From Choricystis sp. odSpoLacu1 (Eukaryota; Chlorophyta; Trebouxiophyceae): a stretch of 64,000 bases of DNA. Both the position numbers and the translations under genes were made by a program. The DNA lies in the NCBI GenBank assembly GCA_958009055.1, contig OY253655.1, positions 744,001-808,000 of the forward strand, in the 5' to 3' direction. Below the pieces are notes generated by a model. It was not told the origin of the DNA. It was given only the letters and a program-made list of their open reading frames with translations, and made no database searches. This document shows, piece after piece, positions 35,478 through 44,047 of this stretch; position 1 is the stretch's first letter, and the number at the start of each line of letters is the position of its first letter.

Positions 35478-37127
35478 TCAGCCATACGCCTGCCTCTGGG
35501 CACGGCGCGCCCACCCGGGCAGGCGCCCATTGTCGGGCATGGCGGGCATGGCGGGTACCGAGTGGTAGGCGCCGCCGCCGATGATCTCCAGGTGGTCGAT
35601 GCAAAACGCGGTCTCCGCGCCCTCATCCGCGTTGACAAACGACAGGCCCTCCACATTGTTCAGCCCCTGGCGCCCGCACGCAAACTTGTCAATCGGGATT
35701 TCGTAGCGTTTGTGGTCGCCCTTCTGCTCCTTGTAGGATTCAGACTCGAGGAAGACCATGGCATCGCAAAACTGGTTGCGAGAGGTCCAGCCCAGCGCCA
35801 GCTTCAGGGACAGGCGCCCCGTGGACGCAATGTTTTTGACGGGCTTGATCCAGAAGGAGATGGCGGACGCACCGTTGAAGGGCTGGTAGCCGCCTTCCGT
35901 GCAGCGACGGCAGTTGAAGGTGACACCACCGCTGGGCAGGACGGAGGCGCATGCCGCGGTGCCGCCATCCGCGGCCGAGTCCTTGTGCATAATCGCCTGC
36001 TCCGCCGGCTTGAAAGTCTGGAACGACCACCCAGCTTCAGGCGTGTTGGAGTAGATCGTTTTGGACACGTGGCCCGGGTAGAGAGAGAGCGGCGCGTGCG
36101 TGAAGCAGTCGACGGGGCGGAAGTCGACATTCATCACACCGTACAGAGGGTGGGCCAGCTTTTCAAAAGCCCAGTAGGACAGGTCGATGTGGTAGATGTC
36201 AGGCTTGGAGCACCACATTTGGGGCTCGGCGTGGTTGTCTGTGGGAGGGAGGGTAGTGTGAGCATGAGAGAAAAAAACGAAAACAAAAAACCCTCTTGTA
36301 ACCCCCACCTTTTTTTCCCACTCTCACCTTTCCACTGCATGGACGGGCAGTCGTCCACAATTTTCACCACCACGCTGGACTCATTCCAGCACTTGACGAA
36401 TTCCTTGCCTTCGGGGTGGGCGGGGTTGCCTGGGAACGAGCGGCCGGCGGTGTCGATCACGCTGCCGTTGCGGTCGGGCATGTAGAAATGGTTGCCCGTG
36501 TACAAGGGTTTGTGGTCGTTGGCCTGGACCAGGCCTTCGGAGCAGCGGACTTCGTAGCAGCGGCCGCAGGAGCCGGGGAAGTCGGGGTTGACGTCGGCTA
36601 GGGCTGCGACGCCGTCGAGAGGCAGGGATAAGTCATCGTAGTCAATTTTCTGCTTGGAGCGCGCTTTGTTGAAGTAGCCGCAAGAGCCGAAGAGGAAGTC
36701 GCCGAAGGAGCCCTCGCCTGGGTGGTGGTGGTGGTGAAAAAAAGGGGGTGAGCAAAAAAAATGGTCAACTTTTCTCTTTTAGAAAAGTTAGAAAACCGAG
36801 AAAAGACTCGGTTTTCTCTCCACAACACACACTCACCGCGCATTTTGAACGAGTCGCTGAACTCTTTGGGGGCACCGAAAAAGGTGGCGCGGCCTGAGGT
36901 GGGTGGGGAGGGTGTGTGGGGTTGGTTGGGTGAGAGAGAAGAGGAAGGAGCGCGTTTCGGCCTGCGTGGCTTTTTTGCCCGCAGCATTCGTTTTGGAGAG
37001 CCGCGGCGCACACCCTCTCCCCGCCCTCCTCACCTTTGTAAAACCCATCACTCGTCATGGGAGGGATGTCGGCCAGCGCCACCACCGCACAGGTGGCGAC
37101 CAGCGCCAGTGTGAGGGCGCGCGGCAT
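35478..37127 (-). CDS. Expansin-like secreted protein, copy 2 (four exons)
   Basis: Exons are 37127-37034, 36893-36837, 36717-36328 and 36238-35478, all joined in phase 1, giving 433 residues. The signal peptide is MPRALTLALVATCAVVALA. The six-stranded double-psi barrel of expansins is seen from RATFFGAPKEF and FLFGSCGYFN through PDFPGSCGRCYEVRC to VVVKIVDDCPS and IYHIDLSYWAFEKLAHP. The barrel ends GVMNVDFRPVDC. Instead of the usual small expansin C-domain, about 180 residues follow with Cys pairs (FNCRRCTEGGYQPF) and a sandwich-like run to AFCIDHLEI, which may be a carbohydrate-binding module. Expansins loosen wall polymers without hydrolysis. The tandem paralogue upstream (38043-39542) lacks two of the introns. 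Intron 2 holds twin hairpins. Confidence 0.83.
36767..36817. repeat. Two adjacent perfect hairpins inside expansin intron 2
   Basis: Hairpin A pairs 36767-36775 with 36781-36789 (9 bp, 5-nt loop). Hairpin B pairs 36790-36800 with 36807-36817 (11 bp, 6-nt loop). They are back to back within the 119-nt intron 36718-36836, nearer its donor end. Both stems are A/T-rich, unlike the surrounding sequence. Confidence 0.85.
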
Positions 37128-38042
37128 GGAAAAATCTGTGGAATTAATTAATTTGTTGGTGGCGTTTTTTGTTGGCTTGGTGTGGGCTCTCATCCCCCCA
37201 TTTTCCTGGCATAACGGCAATCTGTGCGCACGTAGACATGCACGTAGAGTCGTATGGGGTGAAGAGACAGCGGTGGCGGGGCCGCGACAGGATGCAGGCA
37301 CAGAAAACAAAACGCGCAGGTTGACGAGACGAGCGAGATGCGAGCAAGTGCGGTCCCCTTACGCCGCCGCGAGCTCGGCGGCGGCGCCCACACTCCCACA
37401 GCCTTACGCAGACAAACAAGCACCTACTGAGAGCAGATGTACGGAAAAAAAGGGGGGGCACGGACGGACCACACACAGCGAAAAGATGCGATTTTGGGTC
37501 GAGAGGCGTTTTCGCGCTTCTTTTTTTTTTCGTCGTCTTCACCCTCCCAAGTTTTTTCATGTTTCGGTCTCTCTCTCTTGCTCTCAGAAAGAAGTGCTTA
37601 CAAGAGCAAGCACACTGTGTGTGGCTTTCTTTTCCCCCCATGAACAAAGAAGCTCCCAAGTAGAAAAAAGAAAAACACGACGCTCAGACGCGCAGTGCGA
37701 AAAAAATGACCCCCCCTCGTGTGTGTGTGGAGAGTGGTGTATGCCAAAAAAAAGAGGGGAAAGGTCTTGAGTGTGGAAAAACAACGAGCGAAACAACGGT
37801 GAGGGAAAAGAAATGGGGGAGGACGGACGGATTTTGGTGTGTGTTTTTTTGTTTTGTTTGAAGCAACGCACAGAAAACTTTTGCTTTTTGCGTGCTTTTT
37901 TTGGGTTCGCGGAAACAGAGTGGTGGTCAGAAAAAAGAGTTGGAGACAAAAGAGATGTGAATGGGGTTGAGGAGGCAAAAGAGGGCGCGCGGTGTGTGCG
38001 CCCCCCACCACCTCCCCTCCCCACACCCTCACTCCTCTCTCC
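37128..38042. other. Long A/T-richer spacer between the two expansin genes
   Basis: These 915 bp hold no convincing gene. The segment 37440-37980 is markedly richer in A and T than the rest of the window, with many A and T runs. A near-palindrome of GCC/GGC repeats around GAGCTC lies at about 37363-37386. The right part is the trailer of expansin copy 1, and the left part should include the promoter of copy 2. An unannotated noncoding RNA cannot be excluded. Confidence 0.5.
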
Positions 38043-39542
38043 TCACCCAGCCCGCGCCACGCGCGCCTGGCTGCGCGCATCCTCCCGCGCCTCCCGCGCC
38101 TCCCGCGCCTCCTCCCGGGCCGCCCGCTCCGGGTGCTCCGGGATGGCGGGCTTCTGGGGCGCGTCGACGTGGGGGCCGGTGCCGCGAATCTCGAGGTGGT
38201 CGATGCAGAACGCGACTTCGTTGGCTTCCGACGCTTTAAGCGCGTTGGAGAAGGTAAGGGAGTCGACGTTGTTCAGCCCCTGGCGATCGCAAGCAAACGA
38301 CGTGATGGGAATTTCAAAACGCTCGTGGTCGCCTTTCGTCTCGACCGGCGTCTCGTTCTCCAAAAAGATCGTGTTGTCGCAGTACTGGTTGCGCGCGGGC
38401 CAGCCCAGGGCCACTCGAATGGGCAGGCGCCCCGTTTTGGAGGCCACGTTGGTGACGGGTTTGACCCAGAAAGAAACAGACCCCGCGCCGTTGAACGGCT
38501 GGTACCCCGCCTCCGTGCAGCGGCGGCAGCCAAACGTGACGCCGCCCTTGGGCTGCATGCTGGTGCAGGCAGCCGCCCCACCATTTGACGCCTGCCCCTC
38601 CGCCATCAGGGTCTGCTCCCCCGGGTTGAAGGGTTGCCACGACCACCCCGCGTCGGGCTCGTTGGCGTAAATGGAGCGAGACACATAGCCAGGCGCCAGC
38701 GGCAGGGGCGCGCGTGTCGCGCAGTCCACCGGCCTGAACGCCACGTTCATCACACCATACAGCGGGTGGGCCAGCTTCTCAAACGCCCAGTAGGACAGGT
38801 CAAAGTGGTAGATGTCGGATGAGCACCAGGGCTGGGGTTCGGGTTTGTTGGAGTTGGCCCAAGCGCCTTGGGGGAGGACGGCGGGGCAGTTGTCCACGAT
38901 TTTCACGACGATCGACGACTTGTTCCAGCACTTGACATATTGCTCGCCCTGGCCTTCAGCCGGGTTGCCAGGGAAGGTGCGGCCCGCGGTGTCGGTCACA
39001 GAGCCGTTGATGGACGGCATGTATTTAAACTCGCCCCCAATCGATTTGGGCTTGCCGTCGTTGCCAATCAGCAGGCCCTCCTTGCACTTGATCTCGTAGC
39101 AGCGACCGCACGAGCCGGGGAAGTCGGGGTTGACGTCGGCCAGGGCGGCGACGCCGTCCAGGGGGAGCTGCAGGTCGGAAGTGTCGATGTTTTGTTTGGA
39201 GCGGGGTTTGTTGAAATAACCGCACGACCCAAACAAAAAGTCGCCAAACGCGTTCTTTTTGCCGTTGGAGAAGGCGTCCTCAAACTTTTGGGAGGCGCCG
39301 AAGAAGGTGGCGCGGCCTGTGGGGGGGTGGTTTGTGTGCGCGTCGAAACGTTGTTTTGGCCAACGGGGCCAATGGCGGATTTCCCCTTGCCACAGCTCAC
39401 AAAAACTCGTCTCCAACTCCATCCCATCCAACAACTCACCCTGGTAAAACCCGTCCTCCAGGGCGGGCGGGAACGCGCCCCAAGCCGCCACCGACGCGAT
39501 GGTTGCGGCCGCCAGCGCGGACGCAAGCAGCAGGCGAGCCAT
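38043..39542 (-). CDS. Expansin-like secreted protein, copy 1 (two exons)
   Basis: Exons are 39542-39440 and 39316-38043 in phase 1, giving 458 residues. The signal peptide is MARLLLASALAAATIASVAA. The expansin barrel is intact: RATFFGASQKF, FLFGSCGYFN, DFPGSCGRCYEIKC, SSIVVKIVDNCPA, IYHFDLSYWAFEKLAHP and GVMNVAFRPVDC. The C-terminal module matches copy 2 (GCRRCTEAGYQPFNGA, then AFCIDHLEIRG). Copy 1 has an extra charged tail of repeated EAREAREARED units that copy 2 lacks. The 123-nt intron (39317-39439) is a multiple of three and free of stops, so retention would insert 41 residues. Both genes face the same way, consistent with tandem duplication followed by intron gain or loss. Confidence 0.85.
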   Translation of the reverse strand: MARLLLASALAAATIASVAAWGAFPPALEDGFYQGELLDGMELETSFCELWQGEIRHWPRWPKQRFDAHTNHPPTGRATFFGASQKFEDAFSNGKKNAFGDFLFGSCGYFNKPRSKQNIDTSDLQLPLDGVAALADVNPDFPGSCGRCYEIKCKEGLLIGNDGKPKSIGGEFKYMPSINGSVTDTAGRTFPGNPAEGQGEQYVKCWNKSSIVVKIVDNCPAVLPQGAWANSNKPEPQPWCSSDIYHFDLSYWAFEKLAHPLYGVMNVAFRPVDCATRAPLPLAPGYVSRSIYANEPDAGWSWQPFNPGEQTLMAEGQASNGGAAACTSMQPKGGVTFGCRRCTEAGYQPFNGAGSVSFWVKPVTNVASKTGRLPIRVALGWPARNQYCDNTIFLENETPVETKGDHERFEIPITSFACDRQGLNNVDSLTFSNALKASEANEVAFCIDHLEIRGTGPHVDAPQKPAIPEHPERAAREEAREAREAREDARSQARVARAG

Positions 39543-40107
39543 TGTTTATGGGTAAAAGAGAGAAGGCTAGCTAGGAAGCTAGATGAAATGCGGCTGTGTT
39601 GTAGAGGGGAGGAGCGGAGGGGGAGGTGAACGTCGGCGGGCACCCCAATGCGTCGGAGGGGTCGGACAAAAGTAGGCGCATCGGGCATCTGTGGCTCCCC
39701 GATGGAATGCGTTCTCGCAGCCCGCCTCCCCACCTCTCCCGCTCGATGTCTAGTTCATGGTGTCGGAAATCGCGATGTGGGGGGAGGCGGCGCGGGGAGG
39801 GGCGCGTCAAAGCGCAAACGCGCCGCAGCGCTGGCCTAGGAGGCGTCGCGCATTTTTGCCCACGCCGCGCATGTCGGTAACGCCCTGCCCCCTGGGCTCC
39901 CTGCCGCCACCACAGCGCTAGAAACATCGATCCATGCCACTCACCTGAAGAAGGCCGGGTGGAGGCGGGAGTGGGCGCGCCCGACCTGAAAAGCAAGAGA
40001 GGCAACAGAAAGAAAAATTGAGACTGACGCGACGAAACGAGAAGAGAAGAAAAAAAAAAAAACTCTGTTGTTTGTTTGTTGGTTTTGCACTCCCTCTCCC
40101 TCTCTCA
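39543..40107. promoter_or_regulatory. Intergenic region upstream of expansin copy 1
   Basis: The 565 bp separate the expansin start from the E2 stop, both on the minus strand. A GCTAGCTAGG-AAGCTAG cluster lies 20-40 bp from the expansin start. Otherwise I see no gene or structured RNA. Confidence 0.5.
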
Positions 40108-41937
40108 TCACAGCAGCATCGTCAACGGTTCCTCCATGTACCTTTTGAACGCTTGCAGCCACTGAGCCCCCAGGGCGCCATCGACGACGCGGTGGTCGCA
40201 GGAAAGGGTGACCGCCATCAGCGTCGCGTTTTCAAACCCAGGCGCTGTCTCGCTCGGCACCAGGGCCGGCCGCACCCCGCCCACCGCCAGGATGGCGGCT
40301 TGGGGCGGGTTGACGATGGCAGAGAAGGCGGTGACGCCATACATGCCCAGGTTGGACACGGTGAAGGTGCCGCCCGACATTTCAGACGGGGAGAGCCCGC
40401 CCTCCTTTGCTTTTGCCGCCAGCGCTTTCACGCGCCGCCCCACGTCCGCCAGCCCCGCTGTCGCGGCATCCGTCAGCACGGGCACCATGAGCCCCGCGGG
40501 CGTCTGCACCGCGACACAGATGTCGATGGCGCTGTAGACGCGCGTGAAGTCGTCGGCCCACGCGGCGTTCACGCCTGGCACCGCCTTCAACGCCAGCGCG
40601 GCCGCCTTGATGACGAAGTCGTTGACGGAAAGCTTGTCCTGGCCGGCGGCGACGGCGGCGGCATTGATTCGGGAGCGGGCGTCCAGCAGGGCGTCCACGC
40701 GAACGTCGACGGTGAGGTAGTAGTGGGGCACCCTCTGCTTGGACTCGGACAACCGCGCCGCCGTCACGCAGCGAATGTTGGAGTGCGGGACGTCGGTCCA
40801 GGGGGTGTAGGCGTCGCCTGGGAGGGGGCCAGAGGGGGTGGTGGCGGGGGTGGCGGCGCCGCCGCCGCGCGCGATCAGCGCGCGCACGTCGGCCGCCACG
40901 ACGCGGCCGCCGGGGCCCGTCCCGGCCGCCGCCCGGACGTCGACGCCCGCGTCGGCGGCCAGCTTGCGGGCGTACGGGGTGGAGGGGACGCGGCCACCGG
41001 TGGTGGTGGTGGCGCGGGGGGCGGTGGGGGTGCGGGGTGCGGGGGCGGGCGCAGGCGTGGCACGCGCGGCCGGCGCGGCAGCCGTCGCCTCCGCCGCACC
41101 ACCACCACCCGCGGCATCAGCCGCCGTGAACTCGGCAAACGCGGCCACCAGGTCGGCGTCATCCACAAACACGGCGACGGGGGAGCCGACAGCGACGTCG
41201 CGCGCTCCCGCGGGGACGAGGAGGGCGGCAACAAAACCATCATCTTGATTCTCCCACTCCATCGTCGCTTTGTCGGTCTCCACGTCGGCCAGGGCGTCAC
41301 CCGGGGAGACGGGGTCGCCCACCCCTTTTTTCCAGGCGGCGATGGTGCCGGCCGTCTTGGTGGGGGAGAGGGCGGGCAGGCCGGCGACGGTGTGCGGGGG
41401 CCAGGATTTGGAAGGGGGGGACGGTGGAGGCGCGGCGGCAGCCGGTGCAGCGGCAGCCGGGGCGGCGGCCGCCACCCCACCCCCTTCGAAATCAGCAAAC
41501 GCGGCCACAGAAGCTGCGTCGTCCACAACGATGGCGACCGGGGTGCCGACAGGCACGTCGCGCGCACCCGTGGGAACGATGATTTTGGCAATCACGCCCT
41601 CATCCTGCGCCTCCCACTCCATCGTCGCTTTGTCGGTCTCAATGTCAGCCAGCACGTCCCCCGCCGCGATGGCGTCGCCTTCCGCCTTTTTCCAGGCGGC
41701 GATGTTGCCAGCGGTCATGGTTGGGGAGAGGGCGGGCATCGCGAGCTCGGTGAAGGGGGGCAGGGCGGCCGCCGCGAAGCCGCGGTGAGTCAAGACCGAG
41801 AGCGATGGCGCCAGGGCGCGGGGCAAGGCCAGGGTGGAGGGCAGTGCTGTGGTGGGCGGCGCGGCGGTCGCTGCTGCCGCGCGCGCCGCGGCGGCGCCGC
41901 GGCGCGCGGCCAGCAGGGCCAGCCGGCGCATGGACAT
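40108..41937 (-). CDS. Dihydrolipoyllysine acetyltransferase, E2 of pyruvate dehydrogenase
   Basis: E2 transfers acetyl groups from E1 to CoA and forms the core of the pyruvate dehydrogenase complex. The 609-residue single-exon product begins MSMRRLALLAARRGAAAARA, a mitochondrial presequence. There are two lipoyl domains (about residues 60-140 and 185-265), each with the lipoate lysine in ETDKATMEWE. The peripheral-subunit-binding domain contains VPSTPYARKLAADAGVDV and GTGPGGRVVAADVRAL. The catalytic domain ends with TLSCDHRVVDGALGAQWL, which holds the active-site His and Asp. Ala/Pro-rich swinging linkers join the parts. The second lipoyl domain has SPTKTAG where SPTMTAG is usual. A plastid E2 normally has one lipoyl domain, so the mitochondrial isoform is favoured. 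Confidence 0.94.
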   Translation of the reverse strand: MSMRRLALLAARRGAAAARAAAATAAPPTTALPSTLALPRALAPSLSVLTHRGFAAAALPPFTELAMPALSPTMTAGNIAAWKKAEGDAIAAGDVLADIETDKATMEWEAQDEGVIAKIIVPTGARDVPVGTPVAIVVDDAASVAAFADFEGGGVAAAAPAAAAPAAAAPPPSPPSKSWPPHTVAGLPALSPTKTAGTIAAWKKGVGDPVSPGDALADVETDKATMEWENQDDGFVAALLVPAGARDVAVGSPVAVFVDDADLVAAFAEFTAADAAGGGGAAEATAAAPAARATPAPAPAPRTPTAPRATTTTGGRVPSTPYARKLAADAGVDVRAAAGTGPGGRVVAADVRALIARGGGAATPATTPSGPLPGDAYTPWTDVPHSNIRCVTAARLSESKQRVPHYYLTVDVRVDALLDARSRINAAAVAAGQDKLSVNDFVIKAAALALKAVPGVNAAWADDFTRVYSAIDICVAVQTPAGLMVPVLTDAATAGLADVGRRVKALAAKAKEGGLSPSEMSGGTFTVSNLGMYGVTAFSAIVNPPQAAILAVGGVRPALVPSETAPGFENATLMAVTLSCDHRVVDGALGAQWLQAFKRYMEEPLTMLL

Positions 41938-42605
41938 GGTGTGATGAAGACGATAGTGCTACGTGAAGTGCCGTCTTCTCGTGTGATCGGGGCAGAGAGT
42001 CGGGTCCTGGGGGAGAGAGGAAGGGCAGGGGAGAGAGGAAGGGCAGGGGGTCGGGAACGGATGCGCGCGACAGGTGCCGCCCCCGCAATCCCAAGCGCCC
42101 GCGCGCGTGCTGCTTCCCTCCCCTCCCCCACGACCCACGCAGCAAGCGTGTGGACCAGGCCACGTCGCCTCGCGGCCGCAGCCGGTGTGCGCGCCGTCGT
42201 TTTTGTGCGCGGGAGGCGGCAGAGACAGGCCGACCTAAAAAATGCGGGGGGTGCTGTTTGCACGCCCCTCCCCGCCCCCACAGGGCGAGCGCGGCGCCTC
42301 ACGCCCCGTTTTGCACTCACCTGCGTGCTCCGCCTCAAAAGGGGGGAACTGATGGGGAGCGCTGGCCCCAGGAAAAAAACGTTTTTTCGCAGTGTGAAGA
42401 AAAAGGCAAAGGAGGCCGTCGTTTTTTGGGGCGCGCTCTCTGTGCCTGATCAACCCCCACTCCGCCTTCCCCCAACACACAAACAACCACCCACCACCAC
42501 CCACCGGTTTTACACAATGGAAAAACACACGCAAAGAAAAAAAGGCAGCGCGTTTGGATCCCGTTTTGTCGACCCTCTCCTTCCAACCTCTTCCTTCTTC
42601 CCTCT
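41938..42605. promoter_or_regulatory. Upstream region of the E2 gene
   Basis: These 668 bp lie between the E2 start and the RanBP1 stop. They include a perfect 18-bp tandem duplication at 42013-42048 (purine-rich on this strand). A good minus-strand splice-donor sequence (cag/gtgag) occurs near 42316-42325, so a 5'-UTR intron is possible. I see no matching acceptor close to the E2 start. Confidence 0.45.
42013..42048. repeat. 18-bp tandem duplication
   Basis: The unit GAGAGAGGAAGGGCAGGG occurs twice in a row (42013-42030 and 42031-42048), 76 bp upstream of the E2 start. Confidence 0.9.
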
Positions 42606-43788
42606 TCACTCCTTGGCCGCCTCCTCCTCTTTCTCGTCCTCCTTGACGGTTGCTTTGGCAGCTACTTCGCCCGCCAGCGCGTCCGCGTCGTCCTCCGCCG
42701 CGTCAGCGGAGGGAGCGGCCTCTGCGGCCTCCTTGTCCGCGTCACCATCGTCCTCCTTGCCGCCCGCGTCCGCGCCCAGCACGGCCTCATTGTGGGCCAT
42801 GGCTTCATCGAACTTGGCCTGGAACTGGGTGGCGCGTTCAGGGGAGGCGAAGCGGACACAAAATAGTTCTGCTTTTTGTTCTTCCTCCGCGAAATCGACC
42901 GCCGACCACACAAACGCTTTGTCGGATCCAGAGTGGGGGGCCAGCTTGGTGCCGGGCAGCACGATGTGGTTGGCCCTCACCTTCAGGGTTTTCTCCTGGC
43001 GGAACAGCAGGCGCACGCGGTCTGTGGCGAGGGAGCGCAGGAGGCGCGTCTGGCCGACGCCGCGCTCCTTCCACTCGCCGGAATCGTTGTCAAAGCGGTA
43101 GAGCTTGGATTTGCTGTGTGGAGTGTGTGGGTTGAGTGGTGTGTGTGTGTGTGTGTGATCGGTCACGATTTTGGCGCCGCTGTTTCTCGTTCACCCGCCC
43201 CTTTCCTTCCACTCACAGGTCGATCCACGCCTCCTCCCCCTCCTCCCCCGACACCGTCTCCACTTCCGCCAGCTGGACGACGGGCTTGAACTCGGCCTGG
43301 CACTCCTCCTCGTCGGCGGGGGCGTCGTCGTCGCCGCCGGCGGCGGGCGCGGCGCCGTCGCCAGACTCCCGGGCCACGCTGGCGGCGGCGGCGGTGAAGC
43401 CGGCAAAGCCACCGGTGGTGCCCAGCGCGGAGGACGAGCCGAAGACGGCGGCGGGGGCGGCGTCCTGTGTGGTGTGTGGGTGGGGAGGGGGCGATTGATG
43501 GAAGGCCGCCGATTCGCGTGTTCGGTTGTTGGGAGGCGCGCTCGCGAGCGCGCCCGCCTTCCGATTGCGGCTCCCACTCAAACCACCAGCTCAGCCACGC
43601 TTGGCAGCGTGTGGGGAGAGAGGCAGCGGACACGGCGGCGGCCAATCAAAACCGCACAGCGTTGCGCGTGCACGGACCGCGGCGCCATCCCGCCCTCCCC
43701 CCAAATCGACCGCCTGTGTCTCCCCGATTCCTGCACGTACCGTGGCGGGAGCAGCGGCCTCGGCCGCGGGTTTGTCAATGTCGGCCAT
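42606..43788 (-). CDS. RANBP1: Ran-binding protein 1
   Basis: RanBP1 binds RanGTP and helps RanGAP release it from export and import complexes in the cytoplasm. Exons are 43788-43741, 43464-43217 and 43113-42606 (phases 0 and 2), giving 267 residues. The Ran-binding domain is complete: VVQLAEVETVSGEEGEEAW, then KSKLYRFDNDSGEWKERGV, RLLFRQEKTLKVRANHIV, GSDKAFVWSAVDFAEEEQK and RFASPERATQFQAKFDEA. The N-terminal 60 residues are Ala/Gly-rich with scattered FG-like pairs. The C-terminal 60 residues are acidic and end in a charged tail (EDEKEEEAAKE), as in plant and animal RanBP1. The first donor is GTACGT and the others GTGAG. It is divergent from the phosphatase gene across 259 bp. Confidence 0.93.
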
Positions 43789-44047
43789 GGCGGTCGCACA
43801 GGAGGAAAAGAGGGGCGGGAAGAACAAAAAACGGTCTGCGAGAAAGAATGACGAGTCTCACAAACGCTGCTGCGCAATTTAGGGCCACTCTCCCGCCGTG
43901 TCGCCCAGAGACGGGGCACGCCACACTCCCTCTCCCTGTTTGCTCATTCCCCCACACGCCCTCGAATGTCGGCGTGACGCGCGCTCGTTCGGCCCGTCGC
44001 GCCGGTGTGCGTTTTTGCCCTGTGGCTCCAAAAAACCTCAACACACT

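Noticed and set aside
37363..37386. GCC/GGC near-palindrome around GAGCTC as a regulatory element
   Set aside because: It is imperfect and made of simple GCC repeats, which arise by chance in such GC-rich DNA.
39640..39800. Possible structured RNA upstream of expansin copy 1
   Set aside because: Only short imperfect pairings such as TCGGGCA/TCCCCGA were found. There is no recognisable snRNA, snoRNA or tRNA feature.
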